Positions 52,645 through 61,805 of a DNA stretch of 64,000 nucleotides are shown piece after piece. Where the stretch lies: NCBI RefSeq assembly GCF_002899675.1, contig NZ_PKUU01000026.1:1-64000 (forward strand). The letters run 5' to 3'. This stretch comes from Clostridium sp. chh4-2. GTDB taxonomy: Bacteria > Bacillota > Clostridia > Lachnospirales > Lachnospiraceae. Each line of letters opens with the position of its first letter. Within the stretch, counting starts at the first letter, position 1. The notes below the pieces were generated by a model. That model saw nothing but the letters and a program-made list of their open reading frames with translations, was not told the DNA's origin and did not search any database. Made by a program: the position numbers and the translations under genes.

Positions 52645-55011
52645 ATGATTAACGTAATAAAACGAGATGGGGAAAAAGCTGAGTTCAGCCTGGTGAAAAT
52701 TACGGAGGCCATTAAAAAAGCGTTTAAGGCAACCGGAAAGGACTATAACAACGAGATTCTGGAATTGTTATCTTTGAGGGTAACGGCTGATTTTCAGGAT
52801 AAGATGCATGACGGAACGGTTTCCGTAGAGCAGATTCAGGACAGCGTGGAACACGTTCTGGAGCAGACCGGATATACCGACGTGGCGAAAGCTTATATTT
52901 TATACAGAAAACAGCGTGAGAAAATCCGTAATATGAAAAATACCATTCTGGATTATAAAGACGTGGTGAACAGTTATGTAAAAGTGGAGGACTGGCGTGT
53001 AAAAGAGAACTCCACGGTTACTTATTCCGTAGGCGGACTGATTTTAAGCAACTCCGGAGCGGTAACGGCAAACTACTGGCTGTCTGAGATCTACGATCAG
53101 GAGATCGCGGAAGCCCACCGCAATGCGGACATCCACATTCACGATCTGTCCATGCTGACCGGTTACTGTGCCGGATGGTCTTTAAAACAGCTGCTGATGG
53201 AAGGCCTTGGCGGAATTACCGGAAAGATCACCTCATCTCCGGCAAAACACCTTTCCGTTCTCTGCAACCAGATGGTTAACTTTTTAGGCATCATGCAGAA
53301 TGAATGGGCGGGCGCACAGGCATTTTCCTCCTTCGATACTTACCTGGCTCCTTTTGTTAAAGCAGATAACCTTTCCTACCCTGAAGTGAAAAAATGTATT
53401 GAAGCATTTATTTACGGCGTAAACACCCCGAGCCGCTGGGGAACACAGGCGCCGTTCTCCAACATTACGCTGGACTGGACCGTTCCCAATGATATGGCGG
53501 AGCTTCCTGCCATTATCGGCGGAAAGAACGCTGATTTTAAATACAAAGACTGCAAAAAAGAGATGGATATGATCAACCGCGCGTTCATTGAAACCATGAT
53601 CGAAGGCGATGCCAACGGGCGTGGATTCCAGTATCCGATTCCTACATATTCCATAACCAGAGATTTTGACTGGTCTGATACTGAGAACAACCGTCTCTTA
53701 TTTGAGATGACTTCCAAATACGGAACGCCTTATTTCTCAAACTATATCAACAGCGATATGGAACCAAGCGATGTGAGAAGCATGTGCTGCAGACTTCGTC
53801 TGGACCTTCGCGAACTGCGCAAGAAAACAGGCGGCTTCTTCGGTTCCGGAGAGAGCACCGGTTCAGTAGGCGTTGTTACCATCAACATGCCGAGAATCGC
53901 ATTTGTGGCAAAGGATGAAAGAGATTTTTATACAAGGCTGGACCGCATGATGGATATCTCCGCCCGTTCCTTAAAGGCAAAACGTGAGGTAATCACAAAA
54001 CTGCTGAACAGCGGACTGTATCCATATACAAAGCGTTATTTAGGAACATTTGAGAACCATTTCTCCACCATCGGACTGATCGGTATGAATGAAGTGGGAC
54101 TGAATGCAAAATGGCTGGGAGGGGATTTAACCGATCCGAAAACACTGGCCTTTACAAAGGACGTATTAAACCACATGAGAGAACGTCTTGTGGTTTACCA
54201 GGAGGAATACGGCGATCTGTACAACTTGGAGGCAACTCCTGCCGAGTCCACCACCTACCGTCTGGCGAAACACGACAAAGCACGCTATCCCGGCATCAAG
54301 ACAGCAGGACATGAAGGCGATACCCCTTATTATACCAACAGTTCCCATCTGCCGGTTGACTGTACGGCCGATGTATTCGAAGCTTTGGATGTTCAGGATG
54401 AACTTCAGACCCTGTACACATCCGGAACCGTTTTCCATGCGTTCCTGGGAGAAAAGCTTCCTGACTGGCAGGCGGCCGCAAAACTGGTTCATACCATTGC
54501 CGAGAATTATAAGCTGCCTTATTACACGCTGTCACCTACCTATTCCATCTGTAAAGACCATGGATATCTGTCGGGTGAACATTTCACCTGCCCGATCTGT
54601 GGAAAGGAATCGGAAGTTTACAGCAGAATTACCGGCTATTACCGCCCGGTTAAGAACTGGAACGAAGGAAAGACCCAGGAATACAAGAACCGTACCACTT
54701 ATGACCTGTCTAATTCAGCGCTGAAAAAGGGAACGGAAGCTGCGACCAAGATCGTGGAAGCCGCGGCTAAGTCTGAAAAAGACATGCCGGTAGGAACCTT
54801 TTTATTTACTACGAAGACCTGCCCTAACTGCAAGATGGCTAAGGAATTCTTAAAGGATGTGGACTATCAGGTAGTGGATGCGGAGGAAAACCCGGATCTG
54901 ACCGGAAAATTCGGCATCATGCAGGCTCCTACTCTGGTCGTGGTAAAAGACGGACAGATTAAAAAATATGTGAATGCCAGCAATATTAAGAAGTTTACAG
55001 AGACGAGATAA
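52645..55011 (+). CDS. nrdD: Second anaerobic ribonucleoside-triphosphate reductase, with C-terminal thioredoxin-like domain
   Basis: 788 residues. N-terminal ATP-cone (INVIKRDGEKAEFSLVKITEAIKKAF, residues 1-90), catalytic domain, zinc-type CKDHG...CPICG and a glycyl-radical loop in SRITGYYRP. Unlike the first NrdD, it continues after a Lys/Ala-rich linker (about 700-715) into a ~70-residue thioredoxin/glutaredoxin-like domain with CPNC (FTTKTCPNCKMAKEFL). This fusion suggests that the enzyme uses a dithiol reductant instead of formate, as known for some class III enzymes (inference). Its RBS is AAAGGAG. No separate NrdR box is seen directly upstream. Confidence 0.93.
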   Translation: MINVIKRDGEKAEFSLVKITEAIKKAFKATGKDYNNEILELLSLRVTADFQDKMHDGTVSVEQIQDSVEHVLEQTGYTDVAKAYILYRKQREKIRNMKNTILDYKDVVNSYVKVEDWRVKENSTVTYSVGGLILSNSGAVTANYWLSEIYDQEIAEAHRNADIHIHDLSMLTGYCAGWSLKQLLMEGLGGITGKITSSPAKHLSVLCNQMVNFLGIMQNEWAGAQAFSSFDTYLAPFVKADNLSYPEVKKCIEAFIYGVNTPSRWGTQAPFSNITLDWTVPNDMAELPAIIGGKNADFKYKDCKKEMDMINRAFIETMIEGDANGRGFQYPIPTYSITRDFDWSDTENNRLLFEMTSKYGTPYFSNYINSDMEPSDVRSMCCRLRLDLRELRKKTGGFFGSGESTGSVGVVTINMPRIAFVAKDERDFYTRLDRMMDISARSLKAKREVITKLLNSGLYPYTKRYLGTFENHFSTIGLIGMNEVGLNAKWLGGDLTDPKTLAFTKDVLNHMRERLVVYQEEYGDLYNLEATPAESTTYRLAKHDKARYPGIKTAGHEGDTPYYTNSSHLPVDCTADVFEALDVQDELQTLYTSGTVFHAFLGEKLPDWQAAAKLVHTIAENYKLPYYTLSPTYSICKDHGYLSGEHFTCPICGKESEVYSRITGYYRPVKNWNEGKTQEYKNRTTYDLSNSALKKGTEAATKIVEAAAKSEKDMPVGTFLFTTKTCPNCKMAKEFLKDVDYQVVDAEENPDLTGKFGIMQAPTLVVVKDGQIKKYVNASNIKKFTETR

Positions 55012-55045
55012 GCCATTGTAAACCGCACCGGCATAGGAGGAAATT

Positions 55046-55615
55046 ATGTTATCTGATTTAGTAAAGCGCTGCCGTACATACCGCCGTTTCTATGAGGATG
55101 TGCGGATTAAGGATGAAGAATTGAAGGAACTTGTGGACTTGGCCCGCTTAACCGCTTCTACAGCCAATTCCCAGGCTTTGAAATTCAAGATAATCAACTC
55201 TCCAAAAGAGAATGAAAAAGTATTTGATACATTGGGATGGGCGGGCGCCCTCCCCGACTGGGACGGACCGGAACCGGGAGAACGCCCAAGCGCCTATATC
55301 CTGATATGCTGCGACCTGTCGTTAGCTCAGAATAAACCTATCGACGACGGCATTACCGCTCAGACCATTATGCTTGGAGCCGTGGAAAAGGGATACGGCG
55401 GCTGCATGTTAGCCAATGTACAGCGCAGCAATCTGGCAGAGGCCCTCGGCATCGACAGCAGCCGCTACAGCATCGATCTGGTGCTGGCCCTTGGAAAACC
55501 TAAGGAGGAAGTGGTGATTGTGCCGGTAGGGGAAGACGGAAGCATAAAATATTACCGGGACGAAAATCAGGTACACTACGTACCAAAACGCCCTTTAGAA
55601 GATATATTGCTGTAA
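55046..55615 (+). CDS. Nitroreductase family protein
   Basis: 189 residues. FMN-binding signature: N-terminal VKRCRTYRRFYEDVRI with the Arg pair, TASTANSQALKFKI, and GITAQTIMLGAVEKGYGGCMLANVQRSNLAEALGI in the second half. Such dimeric flavoproteins reduce nitro compounds, quinones or other electrophiles with NAD(P)H. It follows nrdD by 34 bases and probably ends the cluster. The stop is immediately followed by a giant paired-hairpin element. Confidence 0.88.
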   Translation: MLSDLVKRCRTYRRFYEDVRIKDEELKELVDLARLTASTANSQALKFKIINSPKENEKVFDTLGWAGALPDWDGPEPGERPSAYILICCDLSLAQNKPIDDGITAQTIMLGAVEKGYGGCMLANVQRSNLAEALGIDSSRYSIDLVLALGKPKEEVVIVPVGEDGSIKYYRDENQVHYVPKRPLEDILL

Positions 55616-55625
55616 ATCTTTTTTA

Positions 55626-56520
55626 GTTAACTAAGGTACGCCGGAAAGAAGGGGACACCTGGGCGGGCGGCGGACATTGAGAAAGACAGGGGATTCGGGT
55701 TACGCCCCTAAGTGATACTAGGCCGCCAAGAGCGGAAAAAGGCAGCGCGACGCCATTCGCGATGAACTCTTTATGACTTCATCGCTCAAGGGCGCCTCAA
55801 ATACTGATTCGGAATTCAGTATTTGTCTGCCTTTTTCCACTCTTGCCGGCCAAGTATCACTAAGGGGTTGCACACGATCCCCTGTCTTTCTCAATGTCCG
55901 CCGCCCGCCCAGGTTTCCCCTTCTTTCCGGCTGGTGCTTGGCTAGCTAAGGAAAAAAAGATTTGGTGGATGGGAAAGTAAATTTTTATATCAACCGTTAA
56001 GTCTTTTTCAGAAATGCCTTGACGTTTAAAGTAAAACCTGAAGGCATTTCTGAAAATCCCTCCATAATCTAGGTAAATTTGGCTTTATGTAAATACCGAT
56101 ACATAACATTGTTTTTAACTAGGCTAGCGAAAACCAGCACGGAATCGGGAGGCGGAGCCGAAAGACAAAGGTCGGAGGGGCTGTCCGGGCCGGGGAAGGA
56201 AGATGCAGCCAAATGGGATCGTATGGAACCCCTGTAGTGCTACTTAGGTCCGTAAGGACAGAACGAAGCAGGTAAAAACTGATTTCCGTCTCAGTTTTTA
56301 AAGCGCCGCTGAGCAGCGAAGTCATAAAGAGTTCACTGCGAATGGCGCTGGCCTGCCTCGTTCTGTCCTTATGGGCCTTAGTAGCTCTTAGGGGCGAATC
56401 CCGAATCCCATTTGGCTGCATCTTCCTTCCCCGGCCCGGACAGCCCCTCCGACCTTTGTCTTTCGGCTCCGCCTCCCGATTCCGTGCGTCCCCCCTTTCG
56501 CCAACTACGTTAAATAACAA
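55626..56520. repeat. Giant paired-hairpin element, copy 4 (full)
   Basis: Close relative of copy 2. Hairpin 1 spans 55640-55931 and hairpin 2 spans 56140-56484, joined by a linker with two small palindromic units (55981-56069) and TTTTAACTAGGCTAGCGAAA (56112). Tip stem-loops carry GAACTCTTTATGACTTC in hairpin 1 and its inverse in hairpin 2. This copy has the intact junction AAAGC/GCCGCTGAGC at 56301-56314, where copy 1 carries the group II intron. It lies exactly between the stop codons of the convergent nitroreductase (55615) and histidine kinase (56527) genes; frames inside it are not genes. Confidence 0.92.
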
Positions 56521-56526
56521 TTTTAG

Positions 56527-58530
56527 TTATTCGTAGATCAATGGCAGGCGGATGGTGAAGGTGGTTCCTTTGCCGGGTTTAGAGTGGACGGTGATGTCTC
56601 CGTTGTGTTCCGATATGATGGCGTGGGTGATGGCGAGCCCCAATCCCTGCCCGCCTTCGTCCGTTCGGGTAGTGTAAAAGCGGTGGAAAACGGAAGAGAG
56701 ATCTTCTTCGCGGATTCCGCAGCCGGTATCTGAGACACGGATGACTGCAAATTCACCGCTGCGCTCCAGAGAAAGGGTGATGGTTCCTCCCGGCGGAGTG
56801 AATTCTGAAGCGTTAAATACGAGATTTTCCAGCGCTCTTGTCAATTTCTCCTGATCGGCCAGTATCCGGCAGGGAAGGGGAGTGAGGCTGCATAGGAAAT
56901 CAGGGCCTGTCAATTCCACTACGGGCTGGTTGCTTCTGTGAAAACAGGCCAGAAACTGATTGAGTGATAAACGTTCCATATGTGTGGTTTTGGCTGTTTC
57001 CCCTGCTAACTCCTGAATCGAGTGAAGGCGTTTGGCCAAAATGCCGCATTTTTCTTCAATGCCCTGAAGCTTTTCCTTCATGTCTGCATCCAGAATGATA
57101 TCGTTCATAAGGATAATCTGCGCCATGTTGGAAAGCGCTGTGAGAGGGGATTTCATGTCATGGCCCAGTTCTGACATGAGCTGGCCGCGTTCCGTGAGCA
57201 GCTGGCTCAAGTGTTTTGTCTTTTCCGCCACCTCTTCCTGAAGATGGCTGGTCAGGCGCAGATTTTCAGCGGACATTTCCCGGTTTCGGAGTACCATGAG
57301 TCCGGCGAAGGAGAGCACCATGCAAAAGGAGCCATATTCCTCCGGCCATCCGCCGATAACAGGTTCGAAAATGCCGATCGACAAAACACCATATAAGAGG
57401 CATATTCCATTTGCAGTAACCGCTGACAGAACCAGATGGGCATGAGGGCGTTTAGACAGACAGCCGCAGAGGGATGCACCGGCCAGAAATACAGCGCACA
57501 AAACTTTATACCAGGAAATGAACGGCCCATACCACAGTACAAAGCTTGGGAAGGAAGGCAGTATAAAGAGGGGGACCATCACGGTAACAATGCACATTCC
57601 CAAGGAAAATACGGCGGCCATGCTTCGAAGGCGCGGCCACTTGTCCGGTAAAAAGAGCAGAAAGACGATATTTACCGCACAGTAAAGTCCTGCCATGGCA
57701 GCCAAATCTTCCAGTGCGTAAAGGCTTCGCACGAGCGGTATCCCCCAAAGACGCAGGAAAGGATAGCACACCCGCAGGGCAAAGAACAGGCACAGAAGGC
57801 CGAAATAAAATGAGACGCCATCCCTCCGCTCCCGTTTGTCCAACCATAAAACCAGACAGAACAGAGCCAGTGACAATGAAGAAAAACAGAGCAGTCCATA
57901 GAAAATCATCCGGGAGGAAATCATCAGATTTATGCTGTCCGGGCTTCCAACTGCAGGAGGAAACCAAAGCCCTCCGTAATAATGGGAATAGTTGGCGGTC
58001 TGGATAATAATCTCTGTTTCGCCGTCAGCCTCAAAGGAATACACCGAATCACGGATGAGGGGACGGTATTTTTCCGGAAGAACCTCTCCGCTGCCGCCAA
58101 GATCCCGGCCGTCTATAAAGACGCGGGAAGCGCACAGCGGTTCCTGAAGATAAAGCGATACTTGGCCTTTTCCACGCAGAATCAGACGCCAGGTAGAGAT
58201 ACCATAGGCATTTCCGTCGTCGTGAAAGGATGCCAGGTTCGGGTACTGACCTGCCCAGACTTCATAGTGTGGGGGCAGGGAAGAGGGGCTGTCTGGTGTG
58301 AAATCGGCAGGACTTAGCAGAAGGTCGGGATACAGCTCGAATCCGTCTACGAGAAAACGCACTCCGCTTTTCGGAAGAATGACCGTCCCATCTTGCGAGG
58401 CGTCTGCTTTTCTTGTATACTTATTATCAAAGCGGTTGATTGCCTGTAGACCGAGAAGAGCCAGCAGGGTTGTAAGAAATATCAATACAGCCGGATATAC
58501 CGCATTTTTTTGTGCTTTTATTGAGTTCAT
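56527..58530 (-). CDS. 7TM-type sensor histidine kinase
   Basis: 667 residues. An N-terminal membrane helix (about 12-30), an extracellular jelly-roll-like domain (about 40-200, with WAGQYPNLASFHDDG and WRLILRGKGQVSLYLQ), seven membrane helices (about 205-405), then a HisKA domain with His in ELGHDMKSPLTALSNM and an HATPase domain with NLVFNASEFTPPGG (N box), VSDTGCGI (G1) and GQGLGLAI (G2). The layout is that of 7TMR-DISM kinases. The likely partner is the response regulator at 60794. A divergent surface protein gene separates the two. Confidence 0.92.
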   Translation of the reverse strand: MNSIKAQKNAVYPAVLIFLTTLLALLGLQAINRFDNKYTRKADASQDGTVILPKSGVRFLVDGFELYPDLLLSPADFTPDSPSSLPPHYEVWAGQYPNLASFHDDGNAYGISTWRLILRGKGQVSLYLQEPLCASRVFIDGRDLGGSGEVLPEKYRPLIRDSVYSFEADGETEIIIQTANYSHYYGGLWFPPAVGSPDSINLMISSRMIFYGLLCFSSLSLALFCLVLWLDKRERRDGVSFYFGLLCLFFALRVCYPFLRLWGIPLVRSLYALEDLAAMAGLYCAVNIVFLLFLPDKWPRLRSMAAVFSLGMCIVTVMVPLFILPSFPSFVLWYGPFISWYKVLCAVFLAGASLCGCLSKRPHAHLVLSAVTANGICLLYGVLSIGIFEPVIGGWPEEYGSFCMVLSFAGLMVLRNREMSAENLRLTSHLQEEVAEKTKHLSQLLTERGQLMSELGHDMKSPLTALSNMAQIILMNDIILDADMKEKLQGIEEKCGILAKRLHSIQELAGETAKTTHMERLSLNQFLACFHRSNQPVVELTGPDFLCSLTPLPCRILADQEKLTRALENLVFNASEFTPPGGTITLSLERSGEFAVIRVSDTGCGIREEDLSSVFHRFYTTRTDEGGQGLGLAITHAIISEHNGDITVHSKPGKGTTFTIRLPLIYE

Positions 58531-58561
58531 TACGTTACCTCATTGGAAAAGGAGAAGGTTT

Positions 58562-60670
58562 ATGAGAAGATATTGGAAAGGATTTGCTGCTGCGCTGTCC
58601 GTTATGCTTCTGGTTTCATTATGCCTTACTCCTGTTGTTTTTGCAACTGAAACGACGGTTTTACCATCTCAGGCCGGAGATTTCCAACCGGCGTCATCAT
58701 CTGACGGAGAAATGGAGGAAATGTCCGATTGTGAAGTAGAGGAACCGTCTGACGGCTCCATGGAAGATTTGGATATAGGAACTGCCACTGCCAGCAATGC
58801 ACTAAATATCAATGCCGTTCAGACTGATATCGACGGAGTTGAATTGCTTGACGACAGAATTTTGCCGGATACGGCTTTTGACGAAACAGGACTGTTGGCA
58901 TGGCTGGAGGAACACGGCAGCCTTGGCGGAACGCTGCTTCTGTCCTCAGACGTAACGCTTAGCGGGGATTTGAATCTGGAACGTTTTTTTTGCCCTTCTA
59001 TCGTTATCGATACCCGGGAATATACAATTACTGTGGCTGGAAATGCGGTCATTCTCGATAATAACCTTACAATTACCGGGCAGGGCGGCGACAGCGGCGT
59101 TATACGGGTGGCGGAAGGCGCTTCCCTGTGTCTCGATTACATGATTGTGGAGGCGTCTGACGGCTTTGCCGTTTGGCAGGAGGAAGGTTCCGGATTTTTG
59201 AAGGGAGATTCCGTTATCAGAGGCAGCATGCACTGTGCTGAGACGGCTTTTATATGGAACTGGGATCGGATCACTGCAATTGTAGAGCCTGGACAGGCGG
59301 CGGCAGATGCCATGCCGGCTGCCGTCACGGCCGAAGTCAATGAAAATGGCGGACGTATGCAGCGGATGGAAGTACCAATAGCTGCATGGGATCTCACCGG
59401 ACACGAAGAGGCTGAGGAGAGACGGCTTCGTTTTACCGCACAAGGAGAATGGGCGGATGGATATACTGTGTTCAGCCAGCCAGTCTGTACCGTGGTGTAC
59501 AATGATCATCCTTTGACATTTACAGAAGTAGAAACCGGGCAGAACAGCAAAGGATATGAAGTCAAAGGTAATTTTACTAAGCCGGAAATACTGCCGGTTA
59601 CGATTATGGCGCAGTATTCTTTTGACGGGGAGGACTGGCAGGACTATACACAAATCAATGTTCAAAGCTATACCGGCTTTTTTATCTGGGTCGGACGGGG
59701 AGAATGCAGTTCGGATTATCTCTATATCCGCCTCTATTGGAAAGACGGAGAGGCAGACCGGTACTCCAATATTCTGCGTTTCTCATTGGAAGACTTTGAT
59801 TCGGCCGAAGATATCGGCGGAAACAGGGGCGGAGGAACCAGCATTACACCTCCAACTGATAAGCCGGAGCCCTCACCAGAGCCTGAACTGCCCGGTGGGG
59901 CGGAGACTTCACCAGAGCCTGAATTGCCCGGTGAGCCGGAGCCCTCACCAGATCCTGAACTGCCCGGTGAGCCGGAAACTTTGCCTGGTTCAGATATGCC
60001 AGGCGGGCCAGAAATTTCACCTGGCCCTGAACTGCCCGGTGGGGCGGAAGGGTCACCAGGTTTGGATCTGTCTGGCGGGGAGGAAGATTCGTCCTCACAG
60101 GATCATGTGAACAGCGGCGGAACCAAAAAACCGGGCTATATATCGGATGGGAATTTAATTCCGTCTCAGGAAACAACGATTTCTGAAGATATAAATATGG
60201 AAGTGCCTTTTAAACGAGCGGAAGAAGATTTATCCATCAGTCAGTCCAATACATCCCGTCCTTCGGAATCTGTTCCAGGGAATGTGGGTAAAAATCCAAC
60301 GGATGAAAATAAGCGGTACAGGGCCGGCGGTAAAGAATCCGGATCTGAGGCAGGCAGTGAAATTTCAGACAGGCCGGTTTTCATGTCAGATAATTCTGGT
60401 GAAATATCGTCATCTGCATTGCCGAACCTTCCTGGTGAACCATCATTGTCCACAGCGTCAGGCAGTCTCAATGAAACTTCGTCAAAGGCGGTATCAAAGC
60501 CGGTATCAAAGCCAGTATCAAAGGCGGCTTCGAAAGGGCCGGATGCATTGGCCGCCGCCGCAGGCTGTTTGGCGGTGGTGATTTCTTTCGGCGTTGCCGG
60601 TATCTGTCTGCATCCAAAACTGCTGAAAAATATGGTAAATATGTTAAAGAGGTTTATGGGCAGAAGATAA
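58562..60670 (+). CDS. Large secreted, membrane-anchored surface protein with Pro-rich repeats
   Basis: 702 residues from the ATG at 58562 with AAAAGGAGAAGG upstream; the longer frame runs into the divergent kinase gene and is rejected. Signal peptide ends near VVFATE. The first half is beta-rich with a right-handed-helix-like stretch (GTLLLSSDVTLSGDLNL, YTITVAGNAVILDNNLTI). From about residue 434 come roughly seven 12-residue repeats of the form PEPSPEPELPGG, then Ser-rich sequence with SKPVSKPVSKAASK. A C-terminal membrane helix (LAAAAGCLAVVISFGVAGICL) and basic tail anchor it; no LPXTG was found. No known function. Confidence 0.82.
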   Translation: MRRYWKGFAAALSVMLLVSLCLTPVVFATETTVLPSQAGDFQPASSSDGEMEEMSDCEVEEPSDGSMEDLDIGTATASNALNINAVQTDIDGVELLDDRILPDTAFDETGLLAWLEEHGSLGGTLLLSSDVTLSGDLNLERFFCPSIVIDTREYTITVAGNAVILDNNLTITGQGGDSGVIRVAEGASLCLDYMIVEASDGFAVWQEEGSGFLKGDSVIRGSMHCAETAFIWNWDRITAIVEPGQAAADAMPAAVTAEVNENGGRMQRMEVPIAAWDLTGHEEAEERRLRFTAQGEWADGYTVFSQPVCTVVYNDHPLTFTEVETGQNSKGYEVKGNFTKPEILPVTIMAQYSFDGEDWQDYTQINVQSYTGFFIWVGRGECSSDYLYIRLYWKDGEADRYSNILRFSLEDFDSAEDIGGNRGGGTSITPPTDKPEPSPEPELPGGAETSPEPELPGEPEPSPDPELPGEPETLPGSDMPGGPEISPGPELPGGAEGSPGLDLSGGEEDSSSQDHVNSGGTKKPGYISDGNLIPSQETTISEDINMEVPFKRAEEDLSISQSNTSRPSESVPGNVGKNPTDENKRYRAGGKESGSEAGSEISDRPVFMSDNSGEISSSALPNLPGEPSLSTASGSLNETSSKAVSKPVSKPVSKAASKGPDALAAAAGCLAVVISFGVAGICLHPKLLKNMVNMLKRFMGRR
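59862..60084 (+). repeat. 36-bp minisatellite inside the surface protein gene
   Basis: About six degenerate 36-bp units encode a PEP/ELPG repeat (e.g. PEPSPEPELPGG, EPEPSPDPELPG). Unit number is likely to vary between strains. Confidence 0.8.
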
Positions 60671-60793
60671 AAGAAATCCGCTGACAAATCTGGTTATGCT
60701 GCTTTCGTATCTGACACGTTGACAATAATTCTGTTTTATCAGGTAGAGATAAAACGGAAAGAAGAAAAGTCATGGCAGCGCAGTTTATCAACC

Positions 60794-61468
60794 TTACGGC
60801 ACGAATAAATACCCTTTCCGGCGTATGGTCTGTATATAATCATGGTCCGGGCAGAGTGTTATCAGTTTCTGGCGGATGCGGACGATCATCATCTGCAGGG
60901 ATTTCAGTCCCTTATTTACCGGAGATTTCCAAACCTGATCGAAAATCTGATCATAGCTGAACACTTCCCCCGGATGGCGGGCGAGAAAATAGAGCACGTC
61001 GAATTCAAAAGTGGAAAGATCGGCGGACCGTTCTCCATAGCTGACACTGCGGTTGCCGGGATTGATCACTAAGAGGCCGTATTGAAGGGGCTGGGGCGGC
61101 TGAATTGCCCTGCCCGCCCGGATTCTGGCCCGTACGCGCAGTTCCAGTTCGGCAAGACTGTACGGTTTGCAGACATAGTCGTCTCCTCCGATGGAAAGTC
61201 CCTTGATGCGGCTCTGTTCCTCCGTATAACCGGACAGAAATACGATGGGAAGACCAGTTTTTTCCCTTACGCGGGCGCAGAGATCAAAGCCGCTTTCGTC
61301 CGGCAGGTCGACGTCCAAAATCACGCAGTCCAATGCGGCTGAGCAGATGATTTCTTCCGCACGCGCGGCAGTATCGGCGCAGATCACTTCATATCCCAGT
61401 TTTTCAAAATATTGTCGGTTGTCATTCAGAACCATTCTGTCATCATCCACCACCAAAATTTTATTCAT
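60794..61468 (-). CDS. OmpR/PhoB-family response regulator
   Basis: 224 residues from the ATG at 61466-61468 (GGGAG upstream); a start 14 codons earlier is rejected. The receiver domain has the acidic pocket VVDDD, phosphoacceptor Asp52 in VILDVDLP, Thr/Ser in FLSGYTEE and Lys in CKPYS. A winged-helix DNA-binding domain follows (about 128-222, ending IRRKGYLFVP). Likely partner of the histidine kinase at 56527; the two flank the surface protein, which may be their target (inference). Confidence 0.92.
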   Translation of the reverse strand: MNKILVVDDDRMVLNDNRQYFEKLGYEVICADTAARAEEIICSAALDCVILDVDLPDESGFDLCARVREKTGLPIVFLSGYTEEQSRIKGLSIGGDDYVCKPYSLAELELRVRARIRAGRAIQPPQPLQYGLLVINPGNRSVSYGERSADLSTFEFDVLYFLARHPGEVFSYDQIFDQVWKSPVNKGLKSLQMMIVRIRQKLITLCPDHDYIQTIRRKGYLFVP

Positions 61469-61805
61469 ATCGGCACATCTCCCGTTTTTAATATCATAAA
61501 GATTGTTCAATTGGTATCCGGATGCATTTCCACCGGATCTATTTAAAGCTGAGCTTCTAATCTTTTATCATGTGTTCCCAGTATATCACAAATATTGTTT
61601 TTCTTTACGCTTGGAAAGTAAATGGATGGTAACAATTTAACAGAAATCCCATTTTTGGACAGGCATCGATTATAATATAAAAAAATACTTCTGCCTGTTG
61701 GGCTATATAAGGCAGAAATTATTTCTGAAAGATACATGCCGGGTCAAATACAGGCGGCTTTTTCTTCATGCCGCACCGCATATCGGATAAAAGGGAGGAA
61801 ATATC
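61469..61805. promoter_or_regulatory. Divergent region between response regulator and diguanylate cyclase
   Basis: About 340 bases without a gene. It holds TATAAT at 61671-61676 without a convincing -35, and a hairpin TTCTGCCT/AGGCAGAA (61689-61716) followed by ATTATTTC in the leader of the cyclase. No riboswitch was recognised; in particular no cyclic di-GMP (GEMM) aptamer motif was seen. Confidence 0.4.

Noticed and set aside
58298..58561. Upstream extension of the surface protein
   Set aside because: It runs antisense through the kinase N terminus; a good ribosome site and signal peptide begin at 58562.
59862..60084. CRISPR-like array
   Set aside because: The 36-bp repeats are contiguous, in frame and encode a Pro-rich protein stalk; there are no spacers.
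61511..61805. Cyclic di-GMP riboswitch before the cyclase
   Set aside because: No GEMM-type conserved core could be found, only a small hairpin.
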